Assembly: GCA_015709215.1 (NCBI GenBank)
Contig: JACCQN010000010.1
Coordinates: 1-58,434 of the forward strand
Direction of reading: 5' to 3'
DNA: 58,434 nucleotides
Source of the DNA: Bacteroidales bacterium
GTDB taxonomy: Bacteria > Bacteroidota > Bacteroidia > Bacteroidales > F082
Position 1 is the first letter of the stretch; every line of letters begins with the position of its first letter. This document shows positions 14,946 to 24,350 of the stretch, in pieces. The notes beneath the pieces are model-generated. The model ran no database searches and had not been told where the DNA came from. It saw nothing but the letters and a program-made list of their open reading frames with translations. The translations under genes and the position numbers were made by a program.

Positions 14946-17828
14946 CTATTCAATGATTATTTTCTGCTTAAAAGTTTTATCACCTGAATTAATTTTCAGG
15001 ATATAAATCCCTTTAGGTAAAAATGAGAAATCATAAGTATCATCTGTTGTAGGTGTCTGGCTAGCAAAAAGTTGTTTTCCGGTAATATCCAGTACTTCAA
15101 TATTTTCGGGTTTTTCTTTTTCGTTCCATTGCATTTTGAAGATTCCATTGCCGGGATTCGGCATTATTTGAAATTCCGAAACCTCTTCAGCAATTTGAGG
15201 AACTGCGACAGTTGCTCCAAGTTCTACTGCTGTGATATAGAGTGGGTTACCATAAAAACTATAAGTTTCAAATGCAACGCGAACATCTGTTTGTCCGGCC
15301 CAATCATTAAGACTCAAACTAATGCAATCGGCACCCCAATCTACACCGCACCAATCCCAAACATTCGTTGGAGTAAAGCCATCAATCTGAGGATGCGTTG
15401 CAAAATTACCAGAACCGTTTTCAGCGTCACTAAAAACTCTTGTCCAGCTGTTGCCGCAATCGTCACTCACATAGATGATTAGTGAGTCAGCGTAAGCATC
15501 ATGGCGTTTGGCGTAGGCATGTTTAAAGGCAAGGTTAAGCTGTTCAAAACCACTAAAGTTTAAAGGCGGAGAGATAAGTCTGTCGCGTTGGCCAATAGCA
15601 AAGTAGTTTGTGAAATCGAGCATGGCAGCTTTGTCAGTTTCTGGCAAACCACCTACCGTTGTTATTTCCCAGGTATTTTGATTGTCGGGATTCCATATTT
15701 CCCAGCCGGCAGCTTCAAAGGATACTTCCTGAAAATAGGTTTCGTAGGGTAACATTTCACCGCCAACCCGAACAAAGTCGAATTTTGTTTCAGAGGCACT
15801 TCCGTTAAGGTTTGTTGCCGCAAGCGTTACTGTATATTCGCCAGGAGCATCAAACATCACTACAGGATTTTGCGAAAAAGCATCGGTTCCTTCCACAAAG
15901 GTCACTGTTTCAGGAGTGAAACTCCATTCCCAGCTTCGGGGCATATAAGTGCTCAAGTCAGTAAAACTAACTGAACTTCCTGTACATACTAAGGATGCTG
16001 AAGCTTCAAAATCAACTTCCGGAAGCAGTGTGCTGCTTGTGGTGATGTAAGCAGTTTTGGTCACATTATTAGATCCAAAACTATTTGAGGCTGTCAAACT
16101 TACCGTAAATGTACCTTCTTCAGGAAACTGAATGCCGCTTGGATTTTGAGCAGTTGAAGTTGCAGGTATAGCACTTTCAAAGGTCCATTCCCAACTTTGC
16201 GGAACGCCGGCAGTAAGGTCTTTAAAGTTGATCACTTCACCAACCGGAATTAGGGTGTGTGAGGCTTCAAAATCGGGTATAGGTTCGAAAGCTACTCTAA
16301 GATAAGCCCATTGTGTTCCCCAGCGATCGCCCCCTGAAGGTAGTTCGGCATATTCCTGTAAAATCCAGAAATCGTGTCCATTAGCAGGATCCAGCATGGT
16401 TGCGGAATAATCGCCCCAGCGGTTGCGGCCGCCGCCGAACGTTTTATAATAAGGAGCAAGGCCATCTTTGTATTGGTAAGGATCGCGAAATGTGTTGGGT
16501 GGGTCATCGTGGTAGCGGAATGAATAGGCCGCACTGGCGTATTGTTCTTCTGAAAAATTGTTGTGCCCGATCACCACATCTTCAAATTCATTCACGGCAA
16601 TCGTGGCAAAGGCATACGACATGCCGCCATCAGGATCGTCGATGCGACCCCATTGCAGGATTTCCCCTTCGGGAGTTAGGTTCCACCATTGTACGGCTGT
16701 ACGCTGTGGATTGTTAGCCGGCAAAAATACGTGATGGGTAGCCCATAGTTTACCGTTTCGCATAATCACATTTTCCATGCGATGGTCAACAGCATTAATG
16801 TCCTGTTCCGATCCCATTTGCGGCAAAAAATCACCACTACCTCCCACCGAGCCCGCCCAGGGGTTTGGGGTTCCAACAGTTCCCAGGAATTCAAATTCAG
16901 GCAGGGCTGTTTCACCACTCACTTTGAACATGCGGATGTAACCGTTGCCTCCCTGGTCGCCATTGGCTGATGAGATCAGATACACGTCTTCTTCATCGGC
17001 ATCGAAGGTGATGGCCGGTACTAGCGTGAAACCCTGTGTTGTTGTAAATCGCGTGAAGTCAGGAACTTCAGCTCCTGCATACATCGCCATTTTATCAAAA
17101 ACATAAACTGTGCTGTAAAAACCGTTTCCGAACATATTTCCTGAAACTACGATCCATTTGCTGTTGAATCCCATGCTGGGATAATCGAACCACACCTGGT
17201 TTGTTACATCAGCAAGATAGGAGTAAAGGTACCATTCGCCAGCAGGATCGCTATTGGCCGAAACGCCCATATAAATCCTGGATTCCCCTGGGGTGCTTCC
17301 CGAACAAGTAACAAAAATCCATCTTTCTTCTTCAAAATCGTAAAGTATTTTTGGGTCGAAAGTGCTTCCGCCTGGCAGATCTGTCCAAAACATACCCAGA
17401 GAAACTGTTCCCAGATTAGCACCGATGCGATCTTGAATGCGGACTTGTGTGTTGAGTGTAACCATAAGATGATCAGGCCCCGGAGCGCCATTCACATCTG
17501 GTGGAATAGAATTTCCGGTATCTTCCAATCCCAGAAATGTGGTATCTGGCTGTGGGGAAACTTCTCTGTTACCATCGTCTTGAATCAGTTGGCCACCAAT
17601 GAATAAAACTTCATCGGAACTGATTTCATGGGCTGGAAATACACGCTGCGGATTAGGTTTCTTAAATTGATTGTATTCAGGATCACCAAATTTAGCTGCT
17701 TTTTCCTTGATTTCAGAAAAAGAAGTTTTTACGCTTGATTCGGCTTTGCCTCTGTAGGTTCCGGATTGTCCGAAAATTGTTAGGCTAAGTAAGAGAAATA
17801 AAGGGGTGATGAAAACTGTTTTTTTCAT
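14946..17828 (-). CDS. T9SS-sorted PKD-domain protein
   Basis: This 960-residue secreted protein has an N-terminal signal peptide (to about residue 20, IFGQ). A large head domain (about 75-515) has repeated W/Y-rich strands that look like a propeller (FDPKILYDFEEERWIFVTCS). Two PKD domains follow at about 517-690 (SWEWTFESAIPATSTAQNP and PRSWEWSFTPETVTFVEGT). Next comes a jelly-roll 'choice-of-anchor' type domain (about 691-870), then a C-terminal sorting domain (about 885-960, NPGNGIFKMQWNEKEKPENI) ending KQKIIIE. The sorting domain predicts export by T9SS and cell-surface attachment. No catalytic residues are recognised in the head. It is 38 bp downstream of the gene for the BNR-repeat protein and shares its C-terminal half with it. 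Confidence 0.85.
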   Translation of the reverse strand: MKKTVFITPLFLLLSLTIFGQSGTYRGKAESSVKTSFSEIKEKAAKFGDPEYNQFKKPNPQRVFPAHEISSDEVLFIGGQLIQDDGNREVSPQPDTTFLGLEDTGNSIPPDVNGAPGPDHLMVTLNTQVRIQDRIGANLGTVSLGMFWTDLPGGSTFDPKILYDFEEERWIFVTCSGSTPGESRIYMGVSANSDPAGEWYLYSYLADVTNQVWFDYPSMGFNSKWIVVSGNMFGNGFYSTVYVFDKMAMYAGAEVPDFTRFTTTQGFTLVPAITFDADEEDVYLISSANGDQGGNGYIRMFKVSGETALPEFEFLGTVGTPNPWAGSVGGSGDFLPQMGSEQDINAVDHRMENVIMRNGKLWATHHVFLPANNPQRTAVQWWNLTPEGEILQWGRIDDPDGGMSYAFATIAVNEFEDVVIGHNNFSEEQYASAAYSFRYHDDPPNTFRDPYQYKDGLAPYYKTFGGGRNRWGDYSATMLDPANGHDFWILQEYAELPSGGDRWGTQWAYLRVAFEPIPDFEASHTLIPVGEVINFKDLTAGVPQSWEWTFESAIPATSTAQNPSGIQFPEEGTFTVSLTASNSFGSNNVTKTAYITTSSTLLPEVDFEASASLVCTGSSVSFTDLSTYMPRSWEWSFTPETVTFVEGTDAFSQNPVVMFDAPGEYTVTLAATNLNGSASETKFDFVRVGGEMLPYETYFQEVSFEAAGWEIWNPDNQNTWEITTVGGLPETDKAAMLDFTNYFAIGQRDRLISPPLNFSGFEQLNLAFKHAYAKRHDAYADSLIIYVSDDCGNSWTRVFSDAENGSGNFATHPQIDGFTPTNVWDWCGVDWGADCISLSLNDWAGQTDVRVAFETYSFYGNPLYITAVELGATVAVPQIAEEVSEFQIMPNPGNGIFKMQWNEKEKPENIEVLDITGKQLFASQTPTTDDTYDFSFLPKGIYILKINSGDKTFKQKIIIE

Positions 17829-17866
17829 TATAATAGTGTGTTGGAAATTCTTAATAGCAAGTGGTA

Positions 17867-20800
17867 TTATTTGTTAATGATCAACTTTCTTTGAGCCGTT
17901 TGGCCGTCAGAAGTTACCGTAATTAGGTAAGAACCATTGCTGAGCGTTTTTGTACTGATAATTAGTTCCTCATTTGAAGTCAATTTTTCATAAATAACTT
18001 TTCCGCTCAAATCAGTAAGCTTTATAAGGGTATTGCCTGTTTCTGATGCATGTTGTACAACCACATAATCGCTGGCTGGATTTGGAAAAACATGTAAGGA
18101 TTGGCTGGTTTTCCAGTCTTTTACATCTGTGATATTGGAGATAGTCAGGTTCTTTATGAAAAGGTTGTTACCATAATTGTTGTAAGATTCGAGACGAATG
18201 CGAAGATTTGATTGTCCGGCATATGCTGATAAGTCAATTAAAGGGCAATCAGCGCCATAGCCTTGTCCGCACCAATCATCATCTGTGCTTGGCTCAAAAT
18301 AACTGTTGTTAGGCTCTGCTGTTTCAAAAATGCCATTACCATCAGGGCCATTGGCGTAAAGTCTTGTCCAGGTATCTCCACAATCAGCGCTAATACTGAT
18401 AATCAGCGAATCTTTTTGCATATAGCGTTGTGCATAGGCATAATCGAATCTCAGGTAGGCATTGTCGAAATCCCTTAAATTCAGCACTGGGCTAATTAAA
18501 TAATCGCGTGCTCCCATGCTGGTATAGTTAAAGAAATTCATCCAAACGGAATGTGCTTCATCTACCAGGAGTAATTCCCAGGTTTTGCTATTGTCAGGAT
18601 TTTCGCGTGTCCAATCTGTTTGGCTAAGGTCGTTGGCATCAAAATTTGCTTCGTAAGGAATTGCAATTCCTCCGGTTTGGATAAAGTTTTCCAGAACCAG
18701 CTCGTTGGATCCTGTTGCATTACCAGCAATAAGCGTTACAGTATAGTCGGCATCTTCATTGAATTGTACCACAGGATTTTGAGAGTTTTCGTTTGTTCCT
18801 TCCACAAAAGTAACAGAGGCAGGTTCAAAAGCCCATTGCCAGTTGCTAGGGCAATTTTCTGAGAGGTCGGTAAAATGTACCACCATACCAGTGCAGCCCG
18901 AAGTTTGATTTGCTTCGATAGCTACCACAGGTGCTGCTGCTGCTGTAACAGTGATGTAATCTGTTTTTTGATGTGTGTCCATTCCCAGAGGATTGGTCAC
19001 TGTAAGCGTCACAGTATAAACACCTTCATCTGCATATAAAATGTCTTGTGGATGTTGTTCTGTTGAGCTGGAAGGAGTTCCGCCACTAAAAGTCCATGAC
19101 CATTCAAAAGGTGTTCCGCTAGTAAGGTCTGTAAAATCTATCGTGCAGCCTGCAGCAAGTGTAGTTGAAGAAGCTTCGAAATCTGCTTCAAGTGTTCCAA
19201 TGAAAGGTGCAGAGCTCCATAATCCACGACCATAAGTTGCCGCACGCAGACGATCTCCGGCCATATCTTCGGCATCATAGTAAAATTCCAACTCTGTTAC
19301 TTTAGCACTGGCTGGCAGGCCATTTCCGAATTCGATCCAATCGGCGAGGCTGGCATCTTTATAAAATACGCCAACATCAGTTCCGATATAAATAGCTTCC
19401 TGAGCGTTTTTGTAATAAGCGATTGTATTGATTTGAATATTACTCAAATTAGCGGTGATTTCGTTCCAGCTGGCACCTTTGTCTTCCGATTTATAGATAC
19501 GGGTTTGCTGAGCCATATACACTATATTTTCGTCGAAGGGACTGGTTTCCAGGGCAGTGACAACATTAGGCAAAGGCAGGTTGCTTGATCTGCTTATCCA
19601 CTCAACATTTTGGTCTTTGGCGTTTTCGGTGTACCATAATTTTTCGCCACTCGAAACATATAAAATGGATGAATTGGCTCTGGATTGCGCCATCACATTC
19701 ATGTTATTGTTATTCATATTGCTGATTTTCTGCCATTGAACGGTATTGGTACTGCCTGATTTGATATTAGTACTTCGCCAGATATTTTTATAACCTACAA
19801 ACATAATGTTTCCATCTTCGTGGTCAATAAGAAATGGTGTAACCCAGCCTCCACTTTCTGTGATGCCATTAGTGCCTTCACCAGCAATTTGGCCCTGATT
19901 GTTGTTGTTAAAAATCCTGTCAATTGAGCCATAGTAGATAGTTGAGTAGGAATAGCGATCGTCGGTAGGATCAAAAGCACATTCCATGCCGTCGCCACCA
20001 CCTACGTTTACCCAGTTTTCGGTTCCTCCAACAAAAGTTGAAGAGCCATTATCCTGATAACCGTTAATGACATAATCGGGATTTGTTTGACTAACACCCA
20101 GTTTATATGCCTGGCTGATTACCAAACCATTTGTGATTTCTTCCCAATTCAATCCGCCATCTTCTGTCCAATAAACTCCGCCGTCGTTTCCAACGAAAAG
20201 TCGGCCATTCACGGGATTGTATTCTAAAATATGAAGGTCTGCGTGAACAGACTCTACATTACAGCCTCCATACCAGTGTGAACGGATAAACCAGCTGCTT
20301 CCGCCGTCTGTTGATTTAAAACTGTTTACACCTCCAGCTATGATTACATTTTCATCAAGCGGATCAACAGCGATATCCAAATCGTACCAGGCCTGGCCAC
20401 CGCTTCCTCCGGTGCAATCCCAGCTCATGATATTAGGAGAATTGGAACGAACGGTGAAGCTTAATCCACTATCATCTGAGCGATAAATACCTTTGAAGGA
20501 ATCGGAATTAGTGAGCAGGAAATAAACCACTTCAGGATTAGCATTTGACACGCCGATCACACCCCGGGCTCCACCCGGAAGTCCGTTATTTATCTGTAAA
20601 AAACTATTGCCGCCATCAGATGAGCGGTAAAAGCTTCCGCCGGTAGCAGCATATATGATTTCCGGATCGCCTGGTTTAAAAACAATTTCTTTGAAATTTC
20701 CTGAGCGTACCTGATTCCAGTTAAGTCCTGAGTCGTCCGAAACGAATATTCCGCTGCTTGTAGCGGCCAAAATTGTTTCCGGAAAATCCGGATGTTGTAT

Positions 20801-21505
20801 CATTCTTCCAACCGTGGCATTACCCATGCCATTATTGCTAACTTCCCAGTTCAGGCCTCCGTCGTTGCTGCGCCAAACTCCCAATCCCGGCGCGTCGCCG
20901 GCATCGCGGTCACCTGTTCCGATGAGGATTAAATCCGGATTGCTGTAATCAACAATAATTGCCGAAACGCCTAATGTAGGCAAGTGGTCGGTCAAAACTT
21001 CCCAACTTGCACCATGGTCCGTTGTTTCCCAAAGTCCACCTGCAGGCGCACCGATGTAGAAGTGATTTTCATCAGAAGGATGGAATGCCAGGGCGTTGAT
21101 TCGGCCCAGTCCACGATAACCGTTGTATCCTGATGGTACGGTAAACGGTCCGAGTGCTTCCCAGTCGCCACCTGTTGTTTGGCTGCTTCGGGTATTTCTG
21201 AATTGTTGAAGAGCTTTGAGTTCGCGATCAGGAGCCGGTCTGCTTCCATCAGTATTAACCCTTTGGCTCATCATATATTCCCAGCGTTTAAAGGGTTTGT
21301 AGCCACTTCCTTTCGTTATTTCACGGTTTTCCCAGTAAGCCTCAAAAGCCGCTACCGTGGCATTGAAGTTGGCATTTTGATCCTGCATCATTGCTATCCA
21401 ATAGGGATATTCTGATGGTTCTTGTTGATTTTGAGCATTTACAGTTGAAAAAGCATTAGCAAAAAAGAGAGCAAATGCGACTGAAAAAAGATAGAAACTT
21501 TTCAT
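17867..21505 (-). CDS. T9SS-sorted BNR/sortilin-type propeller protein with PKD domains
   Basis: This 1212-residue secreted protein has a signal peptide ending FSTVNAQ (about residue 24). A large propeller region (about 120-770) contains many BNR/Asp-box motifs such as SDDSGLNW, SSDGGNSF, STDGGSSW, TEDGGLNW and SEDKGASW. Two PKD domains (about 772-945), a jelly-roll anchor-type domain (about 948-1120) and a C-terminal T9SS sorting domain (about 1135-1212, ending QRKLIINK) follow. Asp-boxes occur in sialidases and sortilin-like proteins, but they are structural and do not prove sialidase activity; no catalytic Arg triad could be assigned. It is the likely first gene of a two-gene operon with the neighbouring PKD protein. 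Confidence 0.85.
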   Translation of the reverse strand: MKSFYLFSVAFALFFANAFSTVNAQNQQEPSEYPYWIAMMQDQNANFNATVAAFEAYWENREITKGSGYKPFKRWEYMMSQRVNTDGSRPAPDRELKALQQFRNTRSSQTTGGDWEALGPFTVPSGYNGYRGLGRINALAFHPSDENHFYIGAPAGGLWETTDHGASWEVLTDHLPTLGVSAIIVDYSNPDLILIGTGDRDAGDAPGLGVWRSNDGGLNWEVSNNGMGNATVGRMIQHPDFPETILAATSSGIFVSDDSGLNWNQVRSGNFKEIVFKPGDPEIIYAATGGSFYRSSDGGNSFLQINNGLPGGARGVIGVSNANPEVVYFLLTNSDSFKGIYRSDDSGLSFTVRSNSPNIMSWDCTGGSGGQAWYDLDIAVDPLDENVIIAGGVNSFKSTDGGSSWFIRSHWYGGCNVESVHADLHILEYNPVNGRLFVGNDGGVYWTEDGGLNWEEITNGLVISQAYKLGVSQTNPDYVINGYQDNGSSTFVGGTENWVNVGGGDGMECAFDPTDDRYSYSTIYYGSIDRIFNNNNQGQIAGEGTNGITESGGWVTPFLIDHEDGNIMFVGYKNIWRSTNIKSGSTNTVQWQKISNMNNNNMNVMAQSRANSSILYVSSGEKLWYTENAKDQNVEWISRSSNLPLPNVVTALETSPFDENIVYMAQQTRIYKSEDKGASWNEITANLSNIQINTIAYYKNAQEAIYIGTDVGVFYKDASLADWIEFGNGLPASAKVTELEFYYDAEDMAGDRLRAATYGRGLWSSAPFIGTLEADFEASSTTLAAGCTIDFTDLTSGTPFEWSWTFSGGTPSSSTEQHPQDILYADEGVYTVTLTVTNPLGMDTHQKTDYITVTAAAAPVVAIEANQTSGCTGMVVHFTDLSENCPSNWQWAFEPASVTFVEGTNENSQNPVVQFNEDADYTVTLIAGNATGSNELVLENFIQTGGIAIPYEANFDANDLSQTDWTRENPDNSKTWELLLVDEAHSVWMNFFNYTSMGARDYLISPVLNLRDFDNAYLRFDYAYAQRYMQKDSLIISISADCGDTWTRLYANGPDGNGIFETAEPNNSYFEPSTDDDWCGQGYGADCPLIDLSAYAGQSNLRIRLESYNNYGNNLFIKNLTISNITDVKDWKTSQSLHVFPNPASDYVVVQHASETGNTLIKLTDLSGKVIYEKLTSNEELIISTKTLSNGSYLITVTSDGQTAQRKLIINK

Positions 21506-21687
21506 TAATGAATAAATTAACGTTTTAATAAACTTGAATTCAGCTACGAAAATACACTTTACGGAAAAATAAAGACACCCTAAGCAGGTGAAAAGCTGCC
21601 TGAATAATTGTAATCAATTGAAAAATGATGTCTTAAGGCCAATGTTACCGCAACAAACTACTGATTAATATGATAATATTGCGGAGA

Positions 21688-23271
21688 TTAAAATTCTGAG
21701 GTAAAATAAAAATTGATATCCGGATATTTTTCCATAGCTGTTTGCAAAGCATAAGGCGAATCGGCTAAAAACACATCACGTCCTTCCTTGTCGAAAGCCA
21801 GAAAAGAGGCTTTGCGTGCTTTAAAATCGTCGAGCATGGCTTTGTTTTCACTGGTTATCCATGCTGTTTTATAGAGGGTTATTGGTTCGTAACGACAGGA
21901 AGCTCCGTATTCGTGCAACAGACGGTATTGAATTACTTCAAACTGCAGCGCACCAACAGTTCCAATGATTTTTCTTCCGGTGGTTTTTCCTGTAAACAAC
22001 TGTGCCACACCTTCATCCATCAGTTGATCAATACCTTTGGCCAGCTGTTTTGATTTCATTGGATCGGCATTTTCAACATAGCGGAAAAGTTCAGGCGAAA
22101 AGCTTGGTATTCCTTTAAAATGAAGGTTTTCGCCTTCGGTAAGCGTATCACCAATTTTGAAATTACCGGCGTCATACAAACCAACAATATCTCCGGGAAA
22201 GGCTTCATCCAGAATAGATTTTTTTTGAGCCATGAAAGCTGTTGGGTTCGAAAATTTAAGGCTTCGGCCAAGCCTTACATGATGATAGGGCTTATTGCGT
22301 TCAAACTGGCCCGAAACCACCCGAACAAAAGCAATTCTGTCGCGGTGATTAGGATCCATATTGGCATGAATTTTAAAGACGAAACCCGTAAAATTCTCTT
22401 CTTCCGGAATAACTTTTCGCTCCTCTGCCTCACGTCCAATAGGGGTTGGGGCGATGCGGATAAAACAGTCGAGCAGTTCTTTAACACCAAAATTGTTGAG
22501 TGCGCTGCCAAAAAAAACCGGGCAAATGCTTCCGGCAAGATATTGCTCGCGTTCAAATTTGGGATAAACACCATCGATGAGCTCCAGCTCTTCGCGCAAT
22601 AAATCAGCATCTTCGTCAAGGTATTCATCCAATTCAGGATCATCCAGGTCGCTAATAGAAATGCCTTCTTCGATGCGTTGTTTGCCGGGCTCGAAAAGAT
22701 AAAGACTCTTATCGAAAATATTGTAAACACCTTTGAATCCCGGCCCCATATTTACAGGCCAGCTTAGGGGCGTAACTTTTAGGTCGAGTTTTTGTTCCAC
22801 CTCATCAAGGAGATCAAAACCGTCTTTACCGGGGCGGTCGAGCTTATTGATAAAAATAATAATAGGGGTTTTACGCATCCGGCAAACCCTGACCAATTTT
22901 TCTGTCTGAGGTTCAACGCCTTTTGCCACATCAATCACAACAATAACGCTATCCACAGCAGTAAGTGTTCTAAATGTGTCCTCGGCAAAATCCTGATGGC
23001 CTGGCGTATCTAGTATATTGATATTTAAGTTGTTATATTCAAATCCCATCACTGATGTTGCAACTGAGATGCCGCGTTGCCGTTCAATCTCCATCCAGTC
23101 GGATGTAGCAGTTTTCTTAATCTTGTTGGATTTTACAGCTCCGGCCACCTGTATGGCGCCGCCATAAAGCAAAAGTTTTTCTGTTAAAGTTGTTTTTCCG
23201 GCATCCGGGTGACTGATGATCGCAAATGTTCTTCTTCGTTCGATTTCTTTTTTGAGCTGCTGTAAGACCAT
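21688..23271 (-). CDS. prfC: Peptide chain release factor 3
   Basis: RF3 is a translational GTPase that removes RF1/RF2 from the ribosome after peptide release. The 527-residue length is normal. G1 is [13 protein letters not shown] near residues 20-32, switch II is DTPGHQDF, and G4 is NKLDRPG. The C-terminal half keeps the RF3-specific segments (KMDPNHRDR-like [11 protein letters not shown] region and [12 protein letters not shown]). The start follows a perfect -7 box (TAATTTTG) at 23316-23309. It stands alone between secreted-protein genes and transposase debris. Confidence 0.96.
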   Translation of the reverse strand: MVLQQLKKEIERRRTFAIISHPDAGKTTLTEKLLLYGGAIQVAGAVKSNKIKKTATSDWMEIERQRGISVATSVMGFEYNNLNINILDTPGHQDFAEDTFRTLTAVDSVIVVIDVAKGVEPQTEKLVRVCRMRKTPIIIFINKLDRPGKDGFDLLDEVEQKLDLKVTPLSWPVNMGPGFKGVYNIFDKSLYLFEPGKQRIEEGISISDLDDPELDEYLDEDADLLREELELIDGVYPKFEREQYLAGSICPVFFGSALNNFGVKELLDCFIRIAPTPIGREAEERKVIPEEENFTGFVFKIHANMDPNHRDRIAFVRVVSGQFERNKPYHHVRLGRSLKFSNPTAFMAQKKSILDEAFPGDIVGLYDAGNFKIGDTLTEGENLHFKGIPSFSPELFRYVENADPMKSKQLAKGIDQLMDEGVAQLFTGKTTGRKIIGTVGALQFEVIQYRLLHEYGASCRYEPITLYKTAWITSENKAMLDDFKARKASFLAFDKEGRDVFLADSPYALQTAMEKYPDINFYFTSEF

Positions 23272-23308
23272 GAAAGGGTTGAATATTAATGATATAAGAT
23301 AAAGGGTG

Positions 23309-23316
23309 CAAAATTA
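23309..23316 (-). promoter_or_regulatory. -7 element of prfC
   Basis: On the minus strand TAATTTTG matches TAnnTTTG, 37 bp before the start codon. No clear -33 element is seen. Confidence 0.5.
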
Positions 23317-23449
23317 GCGAAAAAGTGTGTATTTGGAATGAATTATGAAATGAAGTTGAGCACTTGAATACTTAGGGTTTGCTGAAAAAAACAACTTGAT
23401 GATTATGAGATAATTATAAGTATAATTGAAGAGTTAAATGCAAAATAAT

Positions 23450-24240
23450 ATGCAAAAACCCTATAAAAAGCTTGAAGACACCCCAAAATAGGTCAGCCCA
23501 AAGCAACTAACAATCGAAGGTTTTGAGATACCAATTGAACAAACACTTAACCCATTAAATCGCTGGGTAGTTTTAGCCAAGCTGATCCCTTGGGGCGAAG
23601 TATGCAGTACAATACCAAAAGCATAATGGTTTTTCAGCAACAGGTCGGCGTCCCATTAGTCCCGCGTGCTTATCGGTTCAATAATCATCAAGCATTTGTG
23701 CATTTTCGACGACAGGGAAACGGTTGCTCAGATATCGGAAAACATTTGCATGCAATCCTTTCGGGGCTACAGTAGTTTTAGTAATCAGGGACCTTTTGAA
23801 GCTTCGCTGCTGATAATTTTCCGCAAACGCTGGGAATTGATCTGGTAAATTCCATCAATGAACAGTTCATAACACTAAAGGCTATGTTTGACTCACAAAA
23901 TCAAGAACCATCAGAACAAGAGCAGGATAATGATTCATCAGCTAATGATGATCAATCACCAGGCAATAAAGGTAAATTGATCATAGATGCAACAGCTTAT
24001 CTCCAAGACATTGCATACCCGACAGATTTAGATTTACTTTCAGAAGCCAGATAAAAATTGGAACGCCTTATTGATCAGCACTATGAGATGTGCATTCACA
24101 AAGAAAAACCTGGAACATATGGGCAGGTGGCCAGAAAAAGATATTTGCAGACAGCGCAAAAGAAAAACAAATCAGCTAAGCTTATTCGAAAAGCAGTAGG
24201 CAGCCAGTTAAGGTTTCTCAAACGCAACATCAGAAAATAA
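23450..24240 (+). pseudogene. IS1182/IS5-like transposase remnant
   Basis: Three plus-strand frames together give the N-terminal part of a DDE transposase with a DUF772 domain. The first reads MQKPYKKLEDTPK, a stop, then LNPLNRWVVLAKLIPWGE. The second reads TGRRPISPRVLIGSIIIKH and DDRETVAQISEN. The third reads KGKLIIDATAYLQDIAYPTD, carrying the first catalytic Asp, followed by a TAA and then QVARKRYLQTAQKKNKSAKL up to LKRNIRK and a stop at 24240. At least two frameshifts and two in-frame stops are present and the C-terminal catalytic half is missing. No terminal inverted repeats were identified. Confidence 0.78.
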
Positions 24241-24350
24241 ATAGGTTTTGGACATCTATCCGGTCATATCACTAACCACCACCACGCGAGCTGGTTATTG
24301 AGCTAAGGTTTAGATGTCTGTTGGGTGGCGGCTACCTCTTGGCTTACGAA

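Noticed and set aside
17867-21505. Sialidase call for the Asp-box protein
   Set aside because: Asp-boxes are structural and are shared with sortilin-like propellers; no sialidase arginine triad or catalytic Tyr/Glu could be assigned.
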